Counted from the first letter of the stretch, positions 1-12,659 are shown. The stretch is DNA of 64,000 bases from Euryodendron excelsum (GCA_033060915.1 CM065384.1:35622501-35686500), one strand, 5' to 3'. The notes: a model not told the origin generated them from the sequence alone. A program made the numbers and translations.

Positions 1-1965
1 ATTCAAAAACAAGTAAAAATAATTGATCAAGGGATTGGTATGGTCAGTGGTTCTAACATCTCTTGCCTCGCAGTGCAACCAGCAAAACGGTATATGCATT
101 CTTACTGAGTATGACTTTCCTTATCTTTGTTTATGCAATTAGTTGCTTGAATAAGTTGAATGATTTCGCACTGGGTTAGGTGCAAACAGAGTCATAAAAG
201 TAACCACAGGACGCTTAGGAAAATATTGCTATGGTTCTCTTGGTTGTCACCTTACTATTGTCCACTTCCCTTATAATTCTACAATGAACCCTTTTATTAT
301 TCCATTGCTAACTTCATTGATATTGTTGCATCAATTTCATCCATGTTGCTCAGGTCATCAAAGTAAAGAAACACACTAAAGTTCTTTTTCCAGTGTTCTA
401 ATCACTCATGTGTCATTCAAGTTCTTTAAATTGCTTATGGCATTTCAAACATGTATTGTCATTCTTATACTTCACAAAAGATGCAGCTGCACAGCTACAC
501 CACATATATTTTCAATTTTGTGACCACCAAACATGGATGTAATTATCATAGTCTCCAAACATCTCTCAGAAGAATTATTTTCAATTTTGTTGGTCACTTT
601 CCAAACATGGATGTAAAGTGACCAACAAATTCAATAATTGAACATGTTACATACGAAGAAGTTTACAAAGGTAATAAGTTGGAAAAGAAAATTCAAGCAA
701 CACAAAGCAACAATTAGTATGTAAAGAGACTTTTTTTTTTTTTTTTTGGGTTGATAAGTGAAGTAAATTAAAATATTAAAAAAAAAAGTGCCAAGGGGGC
801 ATCACCAACACAAAGCAACAGAAGCAAAGAATAGTACAACTACTCAAGCCTCTATGGAGACCCAAAAGACCACAAAAGGAACAAAAAAGTTGATTGGCCT
901 ATCCAAGTTCTTCAACTCCCTTCCACTCCTAGAGCTTTGCTTCCCCCACTCCTCCTAGCAGAGTTATCATCCATCTTTGGCCTCTTATTGGCTCCAATAA
1001 AAGATAACAGCCTCAAAGAATCATTCTCAAATCTTTCACAAGGAATTCCATAAATTTACTTAGACCTTTAACCCTTTTCCTAACCCAAATTTGGAAGACA
1101 ACCCATCTTCCTTCATTTTCAAATCCCCATGGAAACTCTACCTTTTTCCCATCACCCAAACTTAGAAGACAAACTATCTTCCTTCATCTTCACATCACCA
1201 TCAGAAACTATACCCTGATCATCCACTTTTTCTTCCATCCAACCCCTCTCCAAGCTATCCCCTACTGGAGCCATATCTCCTTGACCCCTGCAAGGGATAA
1301 ACCTACCACATGTGAAAGATCCTGACCTCCCAGAAGCTGTAATTCTCTCTCCCATCGCTTTGATCTTCTTCCACTTAACCAGCCCTCTGCCTGCCTCTTC
1401 AACATCCCCCAATTGACAAGGAGACACGGCTAAAAATCAAGCTTTCTTCACACCTCTCAACTCATAACAGCAAGGAACATCTCAAATTCTTTATGGCTAC
1501 ATGAATAAGGCCATAAGACCATCCCTAAAAGAAAGACAAAGACCACGAGCAGATTCCCCCTTCTACTCAACTAGAAATTCCTCTCCCAGATACTTCATCA
1601 CAATTTCCAATAACCAAGCATATTAGGCAAAACCCCCCTCCTACAAACCCTCAGCATCCAGTGAATCTTAGTCCAAATTCCTATTCAATTCCACGTTTTC
1701 CGCCATCTTAGATAGGCCAGCCCATTAATCTCAAGGAAGAGCAATTTTTCTCACTAAACCACTGCTCCATCAAACTCCATGGAAACTTGCCTCAATGCCG
1801 AACTTCCTCTTTTGCCTTCTGCAACTCCCACTGAATGAGCTTCAGATGACAGAACAGAACTCTCCCTCTCCTCCAATGCACAATCAAAATGGGAGTTAGC
1901 CAATTTCTAGGCTTAAATGAAATTTCCAGACTCCAGACGGACTTCACCATCACAGGCTGCCCCAC
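1..1965. repeat. Segmental duplication A, copy 1
   Basis: This stretch is closely similar, in the same orientation, to 43312-45159 followed by 54752-55200. The match runs from the first base of the window, so the true left edge lies outside it. Small substitutions and indels separate the copies. The largest visible gap is about 300 bases present at 44010-44340 and absent here near 700. Copy 2 is split by a Tat retrotransposon, and the uninterrupted sequence near 1540 of this copy is the empty site. No protein-coding gene is convincing: open frames here are short and lack family motifs. Confidence 0.9.
587..628. repeat. Short perfect inverted repeat (hairpin)
   Basis: The arm TTGTTGGTCACTTT at 587-600 is the exact reverse complement of 615-628, with a 14-base spacer. 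The same hairpin is conserved in the duplicated copy at 43890-43931. It could be the core of an old foldback MITE; no target-site duplication was identified. Confidence 0.7.
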
Positions 1966-2246
1966 CAGAACTCTCCCTCTCCACCAATACATGTGCCTAA
2001 CCTTACTTGGGCCACCTGCCCCATATTTGCAACTCTGGGCTCTACTTGTTCTATCTCCTTCGATTCCAAGCCTTTTACCCTTATCGGCCGAAGAAAATTT
2101 GTGTACGCTGAAATCTTCCTACAAGGGATCAATGGAATAGGCCCATTAGCATGTGGCCCTCTCATGGCCAAGGATAAAGAGAAAGATCTATTCTAATATA
2201 TAAAGGCAGCACATCAGTGGGTGTCTCCCCAAAATTGTCCTATATA

Positions 2247-3460
2247 TATTTTATTCTATTCCACCAAAAATCAATTGAAATTAATTAATTATAATTAACA
2301 TCACTAATCCATTACATATCTCTCTGGGCAAAAATGGAAAAACATTCTATAACAAATACCCCATGTTTATCCAACTGCCTCAGTTATTTTTTCCTCCAAG
2401 ACTCTATCATCTTAACTCCCTAAAAATTATCTCCAATCATCTTTGTCGAAGATAACAGTACAGTTTCTAATCCTTGATTATCTCCGGCGACAATAAGAAT
2501 CCAATCAATATTGGCAATGGCCCAACGTAAGTTTTGTTGAATATGCCTGCTATGGCATAAATGTTCCATGGTTCCAAAATTTGCAGTTGGGCATGAGATA
2601 TGGGTCCCTAGGTTCCTGTAAATTTCTCTTCTCTCTTTTGTCTTTTAATTGTGTAGTATATATCAGAAGCTTCTTTATATTGTACAAAGCATCAAGGTAT
2701 ATGCTCCATGATAATGCTTGTTGAATATTTTCAAGAAAATATGCTCGATGTGTAATTTTTTTTTTTAAATGAGATCTTGAAGAGGCTTTTCTTTTTTTTT
2801 CTCGAAAATATTCAACAAAACATGACCCACCGAAGAGATTGTGATATTTTATTCTATTCCACAAAAAACCAATTGAAATTAATTAATTACAATTAACATC
2901 ACTAACCTATTACATATCTCTCAGGGCAAAAATGGAAAAACATTCTATAACAAATACCCCACCCTTACCCAACTGCCTCAGTTACTTTTTCCTCCAGGAC
3001 TCTATCATCTTATGCTCCCTAAAGATTATCTCCAATCATCTTCGCCGAAGATAACAATACAGTTTCTAATTCTTGATTATCTCCGGCGACAATAAGAATC
3101 CAATCAATATTAGCAATGGCCCAACTTATAGCAAATTGCAAGTTTGAGAACCAAATCCATTGGGGCTCCAAGGTAAGTTTTGTTGAATATGCCTGCTGTG
3201 GCATAAATGTTCCATGGTTCCAAAATTTGTAGTTGGGCTTGAGATATGGGTCCCTAGGTCCCTGCAAATTTCTCTTCTCTCTTTTGTCTTTTAGTTGTGT
3301 AGTGTATATCAGAAGCTTCTTTATATTGTATAAAGCATCAAGGTATATGCTCCATGTATTTGATAATGCCTGTTGAATATTTTCAAGAAAATATGCTCGA
3401 TGAGTAATTTTTTTTTCAAATGAGATCTTGAAGAGGCTTTTCTTTTTTCTTTTCTTTTTT
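2247..3460. repeat. Direct tandem duplication, period about 600 bp
   Basis: The block starting near 2247 repeats from about 2845 in the same orientation, beginning with the stretch that reads ATTTTATTCTATTCCAC. The second copy carries about 50 extra bases near 3125-3175. The end of the first unit (about 2800-2843) is also the reverse complement of 3470-3513, so direct and inverted repeats are combined. No gene was recognised. Confidence 0.75.
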
Positions 3461-4905
3461 TATAAATTACACAATCTCTTCGGTGGGTCATGTTTTGTTG
3501 AATATTTTTGAGAAAATATGCTCGATGTGTAATCTTTTTTTTCAAATGAGATCCTGTAGAGGCTTTTTTTTTTTTTATAAATTACACAATATCTTTAGTG
3601 GTTCATGTTTTGAATTCCTGCAGTTTTAGAATGGTGGTTGGGTTATGCACTGGTTTTTTTTTTTTTTTTGTCAAGACTACATTAAGCAAACATCACCCAT
3701 TGTTAGGTTTTTGGAATTACACATTCTCTTTGGAGGGTGTCATGTTTCGAATTCTTGCACTTTTAGAATGTTGGTGGGGATATGCAGAGTGATTTTTTTT
3801 TTTCTTTTCCGAAAACTGCACGAAGCAAACATCACCCATTTTTAGGCTTTAAAACAAATCTTTAGGTCGTTGTTCCATTGGCTTTAAAAAAAACTATGGC
3901 CATTGCACTGTTTTTTTTTTTCCTCCCCTTTATGAGAACAAAAAAGAATGCTAGCAAATGCAATGAGTATCAAAGGTTGTAAAGAACGTAAAAGGGACAT
4001 AGGAAGCATATATTTGTATGACCTAAGAGGACCCATGTCAATGAGCCTACATATCATTCGAACCCAACAAAATGATATTAGGAAAGTGTGAGCAGAACAT
4101 ATTTCTTTGAAGTTTATGGAATTAATTAAATAAAAATAAATAAATGATGAAGATGAAAAAAAAAACATGAACAACAAAATAATCAATAGAAAGTGATGAG
4201 GTAAACTATAAACTAACCCCAACCTATTTGCGTGGCTGATGCCCCTTTCAGTTGCATTATGATTTTCGACCAATGGTCCCCCACCAAAAACTAAACACAA
4301 CCAATTAGGAAGTTTAACTTAGCAACAATAATTTCTTATCATTAGAGAAAAAAAAAAACAGACTATACATATACCAACAATAAAAAAAAATAATGGGTTG
4401 CATAATTGTGCATGGTTACCCAATTTATCTATTTCGTCCTTGCAGTACGTTACATGAAAAGCTAAAGTTACATTTGGAAGTGCTTCTGATTATTCACTAC
4501 CTGAACATCATGCATTTTCAGATAATCCATTTTAATTATTCATATATCAAATATACTTGCTTAATTTTTTATTCATTAATTTGTTTTCTATTTATTTTGT
4601 ATTTAATAATGACTGTTGAATATTTTTCAAAAAATATGCTCGATGTGTAATTTTTTTTCAAAAGAGATCTTGAAGAGGCTTTTTTTTTTCTTTTTAAATT
4701 ACACAATCTCTTGGATGGGTCATGTTTTCAATTCTTGTGGTTTTAGAATGGTGGTTGGGCTATGCACATGTTTTTTTGTTTTTTTTTTTTTTGGAAACTA
4801 CATTAAGTAAACATCACCCATTGTTGGGCTTTTGGAATTACACATTCTCTTTGGTGGGTCATGTTTTGAATTCCTGTGATTCTAGAATGATGGTTGGGCT
4901 ATGTT
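3373..4905. repeat. Degenerate repeat cluster with T-rich runs
   Basis: Two short modules recur. One contains AAATATGCTCGATG followed by a T run and GAGATCTTGAAGAGGC, and is seen near 2730, 3390, 3505 and 4630. The other contains GAATGGTGGTTGGG and CATCACCCATTGTT, and is seen near 3620-3720 and 4740-4830. The rest is AT-rich. No protein family is visible, and the short open frames are dominated by Phe from the T runs. Confidence 0.6.
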
Positions 4906-5365
4906 TCTGGAATAATTCCAAAGTATTGTGTATCTTATAAATATTGTGTACACTACAATAACTATGTATATGTATAGATAAAAAATTATGTTATATTTTA
5001 AAATTCTGTCATATATGGTGTTTAGAATATTTCAAAATTTAGTAATCTATAGATTTAAGCTAACAAAATAATGAATAGAATGAAGAAATACATAAACAAA
5101 AGAGGCAAAAACAAAAATAAAGGAATCAACTATCTCAGTTCATTTTTTATATATAGACATGCCTTAATCGAGTTGCACATGCATCGCATGTGGCCCATCC
5201 TCTAGTACACATAAACTTACCACGATAAGGCAAGAAAAAAGGAAAAGATTCAAACAATGTTAATAGTCTATATAACCTTTTAACCACCATCTTAACCATG
5301 AAAAATTATCCTTTGTCACCATCAAGCCACATCATCATGTTTATGTGGTAAGAAGGTAAAACCAG
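4906..5365. other. AT-rich intergenic DNA, nothing recognised
   Basis: This spacer joins the T-rich repeat cluster to the first copy of the 4 kb repeat unit. It has no long open frame, no terminal inverted repeat and no LTR-like end that I could identify. Confidence 0.5.
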
Positions 5366-5494
5366 GTGTAGAGAGAGAAAATACTTTTTGAGAGCTGTAT
5401 GGTAGCTTTTCAAATTTAAAATTCTTGCTATGTAAATAATTTCAAACATCACAATTTAATCACGTTCAACTCTTGCCAAGTGCAAGAGTTCCCC

Positions 5495-5610
5495 TAAGGC
5501 CATTGGCCTGGTAACTACCTGGTTTGTGTGAGGCTGAGGGACTACACATATCTCAAGATTACTTGAGGTGCACGCACGCTGGCCCGAACACTTAGTTAGC
5601 AAAATGACAT
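5495..5610. repeat. SINE-like (tRNA-derived) repeat segment
   Basis: The segment has GGCCATTGGCCTGGTAACTA near its start and a tail with TTGAGGTGCACGCACGCTGG, ending near a short A-rich stretch. Related sequences occur at about 22665-22850, 23040-23150, 55400-55520 and 61815-61945. Layout and wording resemble plant SINEs with tRNA-like heads, but the tRNA box B is weak, so the class is an inference. Confidence 0.45.
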
Positions 5611-6094
5611 GGTGTGACAGTTATGAATAATTACCACATTATTGCATCCTTATCTTTTGTTTTTATGTGTTTATATATATATATACCCTTTTTTTCACCC
5701 ACCCCTACCCCCATTCACGAGTAACTATTCAGTATAATGGCGATATCATTGACATGTTACCACAAGTCAATAGAATTACACCAAAAAATGGTTTTGATCA
5801 TCGTCACCTAGAATTAAGGAGCTAGTTAAAATATTTTATCCACATTACTCTACTAATTGATGTGACATCTCATTACAACATACTCATGTAGATGTATTTT
5901 ATTAGCTTGTGACACCACGTCAACAAAAATAACGTGGTATCACTGTTGAATTAAATATTTTCTCCTCATTCACTCACTAATAACTGCCACCATACCAACA
6001 CACTAACAAACTATCACATAAACTTGGGATCTTCTCCCTTTTTTATATAGTTTGTATGTAAAACTTGAACTTAAAAATATTCATTGTATCACTG

Positions 6095-6268
6095 TATCTA
6101 TGCGCGCGTGCACGCACGCGCACACACACACACACACACATATATATGTTATACAAGAAAAATATATTATTAGAGCCAATCAAACACAACCTTATTTCTT
6201 CTTCTGATTGAATCTTGCTTGGCTCCACTTCGATCTACTAGTAGGTCTCCAAATCAAACCCACTTAGC

Positions 6269-6308
<40 letters not shown>

Positions 6309-6322
6309 CTCTCTCTCTCTAC
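6095..6322. repeat. CA/GC and CT microsatellites
   Basis: An alternating purine-pyrimidine run, GCGCGTGCACGCACGCGCAC, is followed by CA repeats and TATATA at about 6101-6150. A pure CA array covers 6271-6304 and runs directly into CT repeats to 6322. The homologous copy at 62631-62660 has only CT repeats, showing rapid change of the array between copies. Confidence 0.9.
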
Positions 6323-7039
6323 ACGTATACACTAACAAAGCAATTTATTTTTTGGTATCCAGTCAATGGACATTATAATTATAAACTATTTAATTTTATT
6401 AGGTATACAAGACCCACAAAATAAAAGCTTATTCTCTATCATATTATTGGGTAAGATGTACGGTTATACAGAAAAAATAGGTTAGACTCATAATTTATTA
6501 TACAAAAATTTTAAAATTTTGGTTGCCCTGGCCCAAGGAGATTGCCCAAGCCTAGGGGCTTACTGGGCTTACCCTAGAGCCGGCCTTGAGTCTAACTTGT
6601 CCCTAATCTGCCCTATTGTCATCCCTACTCAGGGATGTCTGAGATAACAATTTGTCCCTATCTCCATTGAGCTATTCCTTGAGATTAATATAAGGGAGCC
6701 TGCCCAAGTCTGCCTATTATTTATAGGCTTGAGAATTTTTTTAGACACTATTATGTTAATGGGCGGGCTTGTGATTTTTCTTTGAAGCTCCATTTGGACA
6801 TAAATATATGTAAAATAATATTTTTAAAAAATTCTGGTTAAATGGGTAGGCTCGCGTGAGTTTGACAATGTAATTTTTTAAATGGGTGAGTTTGAAATTT
6901 ATTTCAAGACCCAATAAATATTATTTCTAATTTATGTCTAACCTGGTTTGACCTGACTAATGTTCACCCCTATATTAATATAAGTACTGATTTATTTTAA
7001 AGAAAAACACTTTTTTTTTCGTAATTAAATGCTCTCATT

Positions 7040-7195
7040 CATGTAGTCTGTGTAAATTTTTTTGGTTGAATGAATTTCCCTTGTAAATAGACCCCTTCCC
7101 CTCATCAAAAACACACTCATTTCTCGTGAAAGTAAAGCGCTCAATTTCTCTTTTTCAAGAACACACAACTCCTCTGTCTAAGTTCTGCGGGTGAA
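7040..7195 (+). promoter_or_regulatory. Promoter and leader of small gene family, without its gene
   Basis: This is homologous to 59280-59440, which leads into the broken small gene, and to the region upstream of the intact minus-strand gene at 21057-21434. Shared elements in order are a TATA-like site (TTGTAAATAGA here, TTATAAATAGA at 59321), a CCCCTTCCCC stretch, ACACACTCATTTCT, and GTGAAAGT followed by AAGCGC. Here the leader joins another repeat (GAAATGAGGAGAGAG) where the start codon would be, so it drives no recognisable gene. A second such copy lies near 63390-63540. Confidence 0.65.
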
Positions 7196-8563
7196 ATGAG
7201 GAGAGAGATAGAGTGGAGTGGCAGAGATGGTGTGTGAGGGGCCAACGCTCGGGTAATGGGCCCACTGAGTGACAGATTTGGGCGGAGGTTGAAGTGGGTA
7301 GGAGACGCTGAAAATTGATCATAGCTGTTGGTTTGAAGTCAAATTAAATCTCAACCGTTCTAATGAATATCTAATAGACATTTTAAAAACGAGCTCTGTG
7401 TCATTATATAGATTTGGTAGCTCTCTCTTGTTTTTTTCCCCCTTTTTCCAAATAACTTCTACTCTGTTTCATTATATAGATTTGGAGTTTTCCTTTTTTT
7501 TTCATTAGGTAATGTTATATAACAAAAACATTCATACAGAACTTATATACAGAATTATGTGATTGAATTGTGGGTTTATCAATTTAAAACAAAGAACCCA
7601 CTAAGATATATTTTAATTATAAAACTGTCACTGTCATATCATTATGATGCAAAATTATGTATAATAATTATCAAAGAATAGCATTTTTCTTTTTCTTTTT
7701 TGTGATTTCGGATTTTTACATAGGTGATTTGGTCCCTGAAATGCCTTCAGCTGCACACAACAAAATTTCACCGTCTTGTTTTAGGTGTTCAAGCACAAAT
7801 CACAGTGAGAAGCTGGCCCAAAAAACGACAATGGAAACTAGTATTAGACTTGATTGAAAATAACGTTCAATCTCATATTCAAAAGAAAAATTCTACACTT
7901 GGTCTGTTAACTGGAGGGAACACAGAAGGGAGGAGAAAATGAAAAATAAAATATTGCAAGAGAGAAAGAAGGGTTGTATTAAAGTAAGGCAAAAAGTTCA
8001 TATAACAAGGAGAAGGAAAATGACAAAAAAACAAAAGAAAGGAAAAAGGAAGAAAATAATGGATGCTTTTTTGAAGGCAATTAAGAGGTCGGAGTAGAAT
8101 ATAGTCGAATAGCTTAGCAAAGTCCATGCCTAAATTTCTATCTGAGGTCTTCTTTTAATTTAAGAGCACCACCAAGAACAAATGACAAAAATATTTCGGA
8201 ATGTACATGTCAACCTGGCCATTTCACCCTAGAGATTGGCTAGGTTAGAACTAAGAAATAGACCCGAGCTAGAAGCTAGAAAAGGTTATCATGAGCAATT
8301 GCAGTAAGCGGGTGAATTGATATTCCTAGAATAGTAGATGCCAACACACATACAATCATAGTCAATTCATTAAAATTTTTTTTTACAGAATGATATGTCT
8401 GAATAAGAGCTTATCACTTCAAAAAAAATACTCACTATAATAACTTTTAATTACAAAACTGTCATTGACATATTATTCTGGTGAGAGTTTATATAAAATA
8501 TTATGTAAAAATAGCAATTTCCTTGTGTTAAGTATCAGAATGATAACTTGGAATTAAAGAGAC

Positions 8564-8875
8564 TAGGGGTGCTCATGGGCCGGGTCGAGTTGGAGAGTCA
8601 CCCGCCACTCAACCCGACCATATCGAGTTGAAAATTTTGAAACCGCATTCAACCCTGTGGGTGATCAAGTTGGTTCGGGTTAGCTGGGGTTGGGTGAAGA
8701 AACGAAATTTTAGTATTAAAAAATCGGGTTAGGTCGGGTTCGAAAAATAAAGGCCTACCATCTAAATCGAATATAGTCGGATTGATCAAAATTCACCCAT
8801 ATGGTGATCGGGTTGGTGTCGGGTCAAGTACGGCAGGCTGTTTGGCCAGGCCGGTCGATTTTTTGAACAAGCCTA
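8564..8875. mobile_element. hAT-type MITE, copy 1
   Basis: The ends TAGGGGTGCTCA and (reverse complement of the right end) TAGGCTTGTTCA form a short imperfect terminal inverted repeat. Flanks AAAGAGAC and ATACAGAC are a decayed 8-bp target duplication. The interior is rich in GGTCGGGTT-like words and codes for nothing. The related repeat copy near 61045 lacks the insertion and represents the empty site, supporting these ends. A homologous insertion is at 15945-16251. Confidence 0.8.
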
Positions 8876-9009
8876 ATACAGACTATTTGAACCTGCTACC
8901 AAAAAAAAAAGAACATTTTTATGGCTTGCCACTCTGCGAATATTCATTGGGCCACATCAACAGCAAAATGACCATTATTGACAGAAAAACCGCATCCTAT
9001 TCATGCCAA

Positions 9010-10346
9010 GAAAAAGAAATAGAAGTTCAAGAAGTAAAGAACATGCAAGATTTGCATATACAATCATGAAATTAACATTAGTCATAAGATCAATTAGGTT
9101 GGAAAAAGGGTATTTTGACTTACAAAAACCACTAACAATTACAAAAGGCAGTGGGGTCCCACAATTCTTACACAGATATCATCACCACTTGCGATGGTGG
9201 AAGCCTCCATAGCCACACCTCACTACCGATTTTTGCCTTTGTTTGCTTGAGAGAAAGCATTTGAATTTGTACCCTTCTTTTTTTTGGGAAAGGGAGGGTA
9301 TTAGAGTGAGAAAGTCGGTAAGTGCTTTGGCCATGGGATTTTAGAGAGGGGAATACAAGAGAGCTGGGTGGTCTCTGTGGGGTACGGTATGGTGGTGAGA
9401 GTCTCCATGGCTTCCATCACCATAGATATGGATCAATGGACCATTTCAATTGAGCCGATGCAATTGTCGTCGAACCGAAGAGAATGTGTTTGTTCAATTG
9501 TTTTGGCTAGTGCGGCAACAATGATGGATTCCAGTGATGCCACGACCATGGTTTTATGAGAACAAAGAAACTAAGAGATACACAAATGGGGTAGATCTAG
9601 AGAGAGATATATATATATATATAGTGGAGTGGCAGAGATGGTGTGTGAGAGGCCAACAGTTAGGTAATGGGGCCATTGAATGACAGATTTGGGCGGAGGT
9701 TGAAGAGGGTAGGAGAAGTTGAAAATTGGTGACATGATGATGTGGATTGCATAGCAAAAGATTACTTAGAGACCTGGAGGTGTCATTATGCGCGGACCAG
9801 TGGTCGGTAAATTTCAATCGGTTATAATTTTTTATTCGTAACTCCGTTTTCCTATTATAATATGTTTTCGAAAAGCTAGTGACGAGCCGTAAAAAAGGGA
9901 AAACATAAAATGATTTTCCAGCCTAGGAAAATGTGAAAAAATGCCTCTAAGTATATTTTTGGTCCGTTTTGTGTTTTGGGCTTTTTTTTAGGCTTTCGTC
10001 TTTTTTTTTTAATTAACCCGGTTTGTCCCGGGCCCTAGGATTTTGTGTCGCATATTTATACTCATGTTAGGACATTTTTTCACAGCTTTTGAAGATTAAT
10101 ACAATTTCTGTGCAATTTTGCACATTTTCAATCGTTCAGTATTTTCTACGAAAATCAACGAGTGTTTGATGCCCTAAAACCTAGCATTCGTGGTGAATCA
10201 ATAGGTTGCAGGATGACTCTTAATCCGGTATTCATGGTGAATCAACGGATTAGGGTTGGTTACCTTGTTCTAGCGATCTCGCTGCATCACATGACCATGG
10301 TGTTATGAGAACAAAGAAACTGAGAGACACATAGATGGGGTAGATC

Positions 10347-10386
<40 letters not shown>

Positions 10387-10735
10387 GAAATGAGGGGAGA
10401 GATATAGTGAAGTGGAAGAGATGGCAGAGATGATGTGTGAGAGGCCAAAGGTCGAGCAATGGCCCCATTGAGTGCAAATTTGGGCAGAGGTTGAAGTGGG
10501 TAGGAGAAGTTGAAAATTGATCCTAACCATTGGTTTAAAGTCAAATTAAATCTCAACTATTCTAACAAATTGTATCTAATATACATTTTAAAAACCAGCT
10601 TTGCTTCATTATATAGATTTGGTAGCTCTCTCTTGTTTTTTTTTTTGGTTCCTTTTTTTTCCAAATATCTCCTGCTCTATTTTATGATTGGTAGGATTTT
10701 GTCTTCTTGTCTATCTTTTGCCAATCCTAATTGAT
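9010..10735. repeat. Repeat block P, copy 1, with AG-repeat subunits
   Basis: 9010-9260 matches 13295-13536, and 9256-9735 matches 14050-14570. A subunit starting with GACCATGGTGTTATGAGAAC, then an AG microsatellite, then CAACGGTCGGGTAATGG-like sequence, occurs near 9545, 10293, 14330 and 14572; its second half is also at 7190-7320 and 63530-63680. The long Ser-Leu-rich open frames on the minus strand are AG-repeat artefacts. A solo LTR (9738-10289) splits the block. Confidence 0.75.
9738..10289. mobile_element. Solo LTR of an unclassified retrotransposon
   Basis: The segment begins TGATGTGGATTGC and ends CTCGCTGCATCA (TG...CA ends with a TGATG/CATCA inverted terminus). Identical 5-bp flanks CATGA lie at 9733-9737 and 10290-10294. 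The related site near 14572 reads straight through (GCCATGACCATGG), so it shows the uninterrupted state. There is no primer site or coding sequence next to it. Orientation and superfamily are not established. Confidence 0.75.
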
Positions 10736-11128
10736 TTAAAATTGTCATGACTGATGCTAGCCGTATTGGCTATGGTAGTATTTTAACACGAATTGCTCCT
10801 AATACCAAACAAGTAATTCTTGTTCGTTATACATCTGGTAAATGGACCACAACTGAGTGGAAATATGCAATTGTTCGGAAATAACTTCTTTCCATTGTAA
10901 AGTGTGTCTCCAAATTTCAGGATGACTTATTCAATCAAAATTTTTTGATTAAAACAGATTGTCAAGCTGTAAGATATATTTTTAGCAAAGATATTAAACA
11001 TGATGTCTCTAAGCATATGTTGCTAGATGGCAAGCTATTCTATCAGCTTTTGATTTTGATATCACTTATATTAAAGGACATCATAATTCTTTTCCTGAAA
11101 TCTTGAGTCGTGAATTTTTGAAGGAATG
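10736..11128 (+). pseudogene. Endogenous pararetrovirus remnant, RNase H end of the polymerase
   Basis: The translated sequence resembles the RNase H domain that ends the reverse-transcriptase polyprotein of plant pararetroviruses (Caulimoviridae). Visible landmarks are a TDAS motif near the start, a TTTEW motif and a later TDC motif, the usual spacing of the acidic active-site residues. An in-frame stop near 10880 and a frame change near 11030 break it. No reverse transcriptase core, protease, coat or movement protein region precedes it; the left side joins repeat block P. It is a dead genomic fossil. The genus (possibly florendovirus-like) is inference. Confidence 0.65.
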
Positions 11129-12565
11129 ATACCCTTTGATAAAGGACGTGGACATGGCCAAGGGAGGGGTAATACTCCTTAAGGCAGAGACCATGGAAAT
11201 ACCCACAAAGGCTCAACGTCAGGTTTTAAAGAACCTATCAAAGCAACGCTTATAACTGTTGATGATCCCTTATATGAAACTGTTAAAAAATTGCTTGAAC
11301 AACAAAGAAACCAATGTCATATTGGCCAAACATCACAACCTTCGGATGACCAATCCCCTGCATTATATGCTAAGGCATTGGAAGAAGAACCAACTAAGTA
11401 TGAAATACTCCCTTCTATAGACCATATTCTGTACCTCGTACCTATTGATATTCAATGAGAAAATGATTCATGGTATATCAGGGACAAATATTTTTAACAA
11501 TTTTTCTATGCTTTTCAAAGCAATAAATACATATCAGTGATGCAAAATATTTTAATAGTCACTGATTCTTGTAAATTTACAAATTTTTATACAAATATGA
11601 CCACTAAGGTTGGTCCTATTAATTTTAGTAAATGTTATATTAAGAGAATAATATTTCCACCCAAATGGGGACTTAGTCCTCTCAATGAGAAAATGTTTCT
11701 TCAGGTTGATGTTAAACACACCTGTAATTATTAGGATTATATCCAAACCTTTAAATTCACTGTTTATTAAAAGGAAACATACGTGGTGGATTAAATTATC
11801 TCCATAAATCTTTAAAAAAAGGTTTTCCTAGATGGTTCCATTCTTGGTGGAAAATATTTGGTCTACCTTATACCATTCTTCCTGACATTCTTCAGGAATA
11901 ATTGGGCCAATGGGCTTCATATAGTCCAAAACTTGTTGGACTAGATCCTATCAGTTATATTGAAGGATCTGATCTTATTTATTTCTTCACTGAGTTCGGG
12001 ATACCTTGAATTTAGAAATGGACACCTATTGTCAAAAGAAATTATGATAATATCCTTTATCTTTATTGCCAATTCCATGTTGGATATTGAAAAAAGTTTA
12101 ATAAGACTATGGATGAGACTATAACAGCGATGCAAGCTGCTATTCAAAGTTATCAAAAAGAAGATGAACTCATACGATGCAGAGCTTCTCATCCCTAGTC
12201 CACATTCTCCAATAAATTGGTTGTTGTTCAACATTCATTAAAAATGAAGAATCCACTCATAACTGAGCAAGAAATAATGTATGAATGTATGCAACAGGTC
12301 AAGAATGATTTTATGACCCTTTTCTCCAATGATTCTTCTGATAAGGATACATATATGCATTCTTAATCCTCTCATCAGGCTAGTACCCTTGAAGATACTC
12401 AAGACTCCTAGGATCCATATGATCGTGGACCTATGCCCAAGAATTCCGATCTTTGGGAATCTATGCTTGAATATTTTGAAGAAAAAGTCAAGAAAGTTGG
12501 AAAGCGTCGATCTCACACCTCTCCAAAAAGGGATAAGGGCAAGGGGACAACCTAGCCGCCCTATG
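11129..12565 (+). pseudogene. Endogenous pararetrovirus remnant, second open reading frame region
   Basis: Immediately downstream of the RNase H remnant, several short frames continue in one direction with related composition: a Gly/Arg-rich start near 11140, an aromatic-rich middle (about 11540-12080) and a Lys-rich acidic end (about 12380-12550). They are interrupted by stops and frame changes. Some caulimovirids carry a second frame of unknown function here, and the layout fits that. The match rests on position and general character, not on a family motif I can name. Confidence 0.45.
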
Positions 12566-12659
12566 TGATCCCTTGTGCAATGAGACCCCCCCATGTCTTC
12601 ATAAGACAACAAAGCAGATTGCTTTATATCACATGGTCAACCAACTCCATCACTTAAGG

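Larger units (their letters stand above)
5366..9003. repeat. Dispersed repeat unit U, copy 1
   Basis: Large parts recur in the same orientation at 55283-55707, 14800-16400, 58880-61180 and 61743-64000. Landmarks in order are a SINE-like segment (about 5495-5610), CA/CT microsatellites (6095-6322), a promoter-like segment (about 7040-7190), a block around 7700-8150 shared with 15220-15650 and 60170-60640, a hAT MITE (8564-8875), and a segment beginning near 8915 with TATGGCTTGCCACTCTG. No intact coding gene lies in this copy. Confidence 0.85.

Noticed and set aside
3884..4300. Minus-strand 138-aa open frame
   Set aside because: Hydrophobic translation of an A/T-rich repeat region with no conserved motif, start context or homologous copy in the window.
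10287..10556. Ser/Leu-repeat open frames on the minus strand (also near 9554-9817, 14234-14752 and 63497-63688)
   Set aside because: They are translations of AG microsatellites and flanking repeat; all copies differ by indels and no family motif is present.
12238..12612. Minus-strand 124-aa open frame
   Set aside because: It lies opposite the pararetrovirus second-frame remnant, shows no motif, and is probably a shadow.
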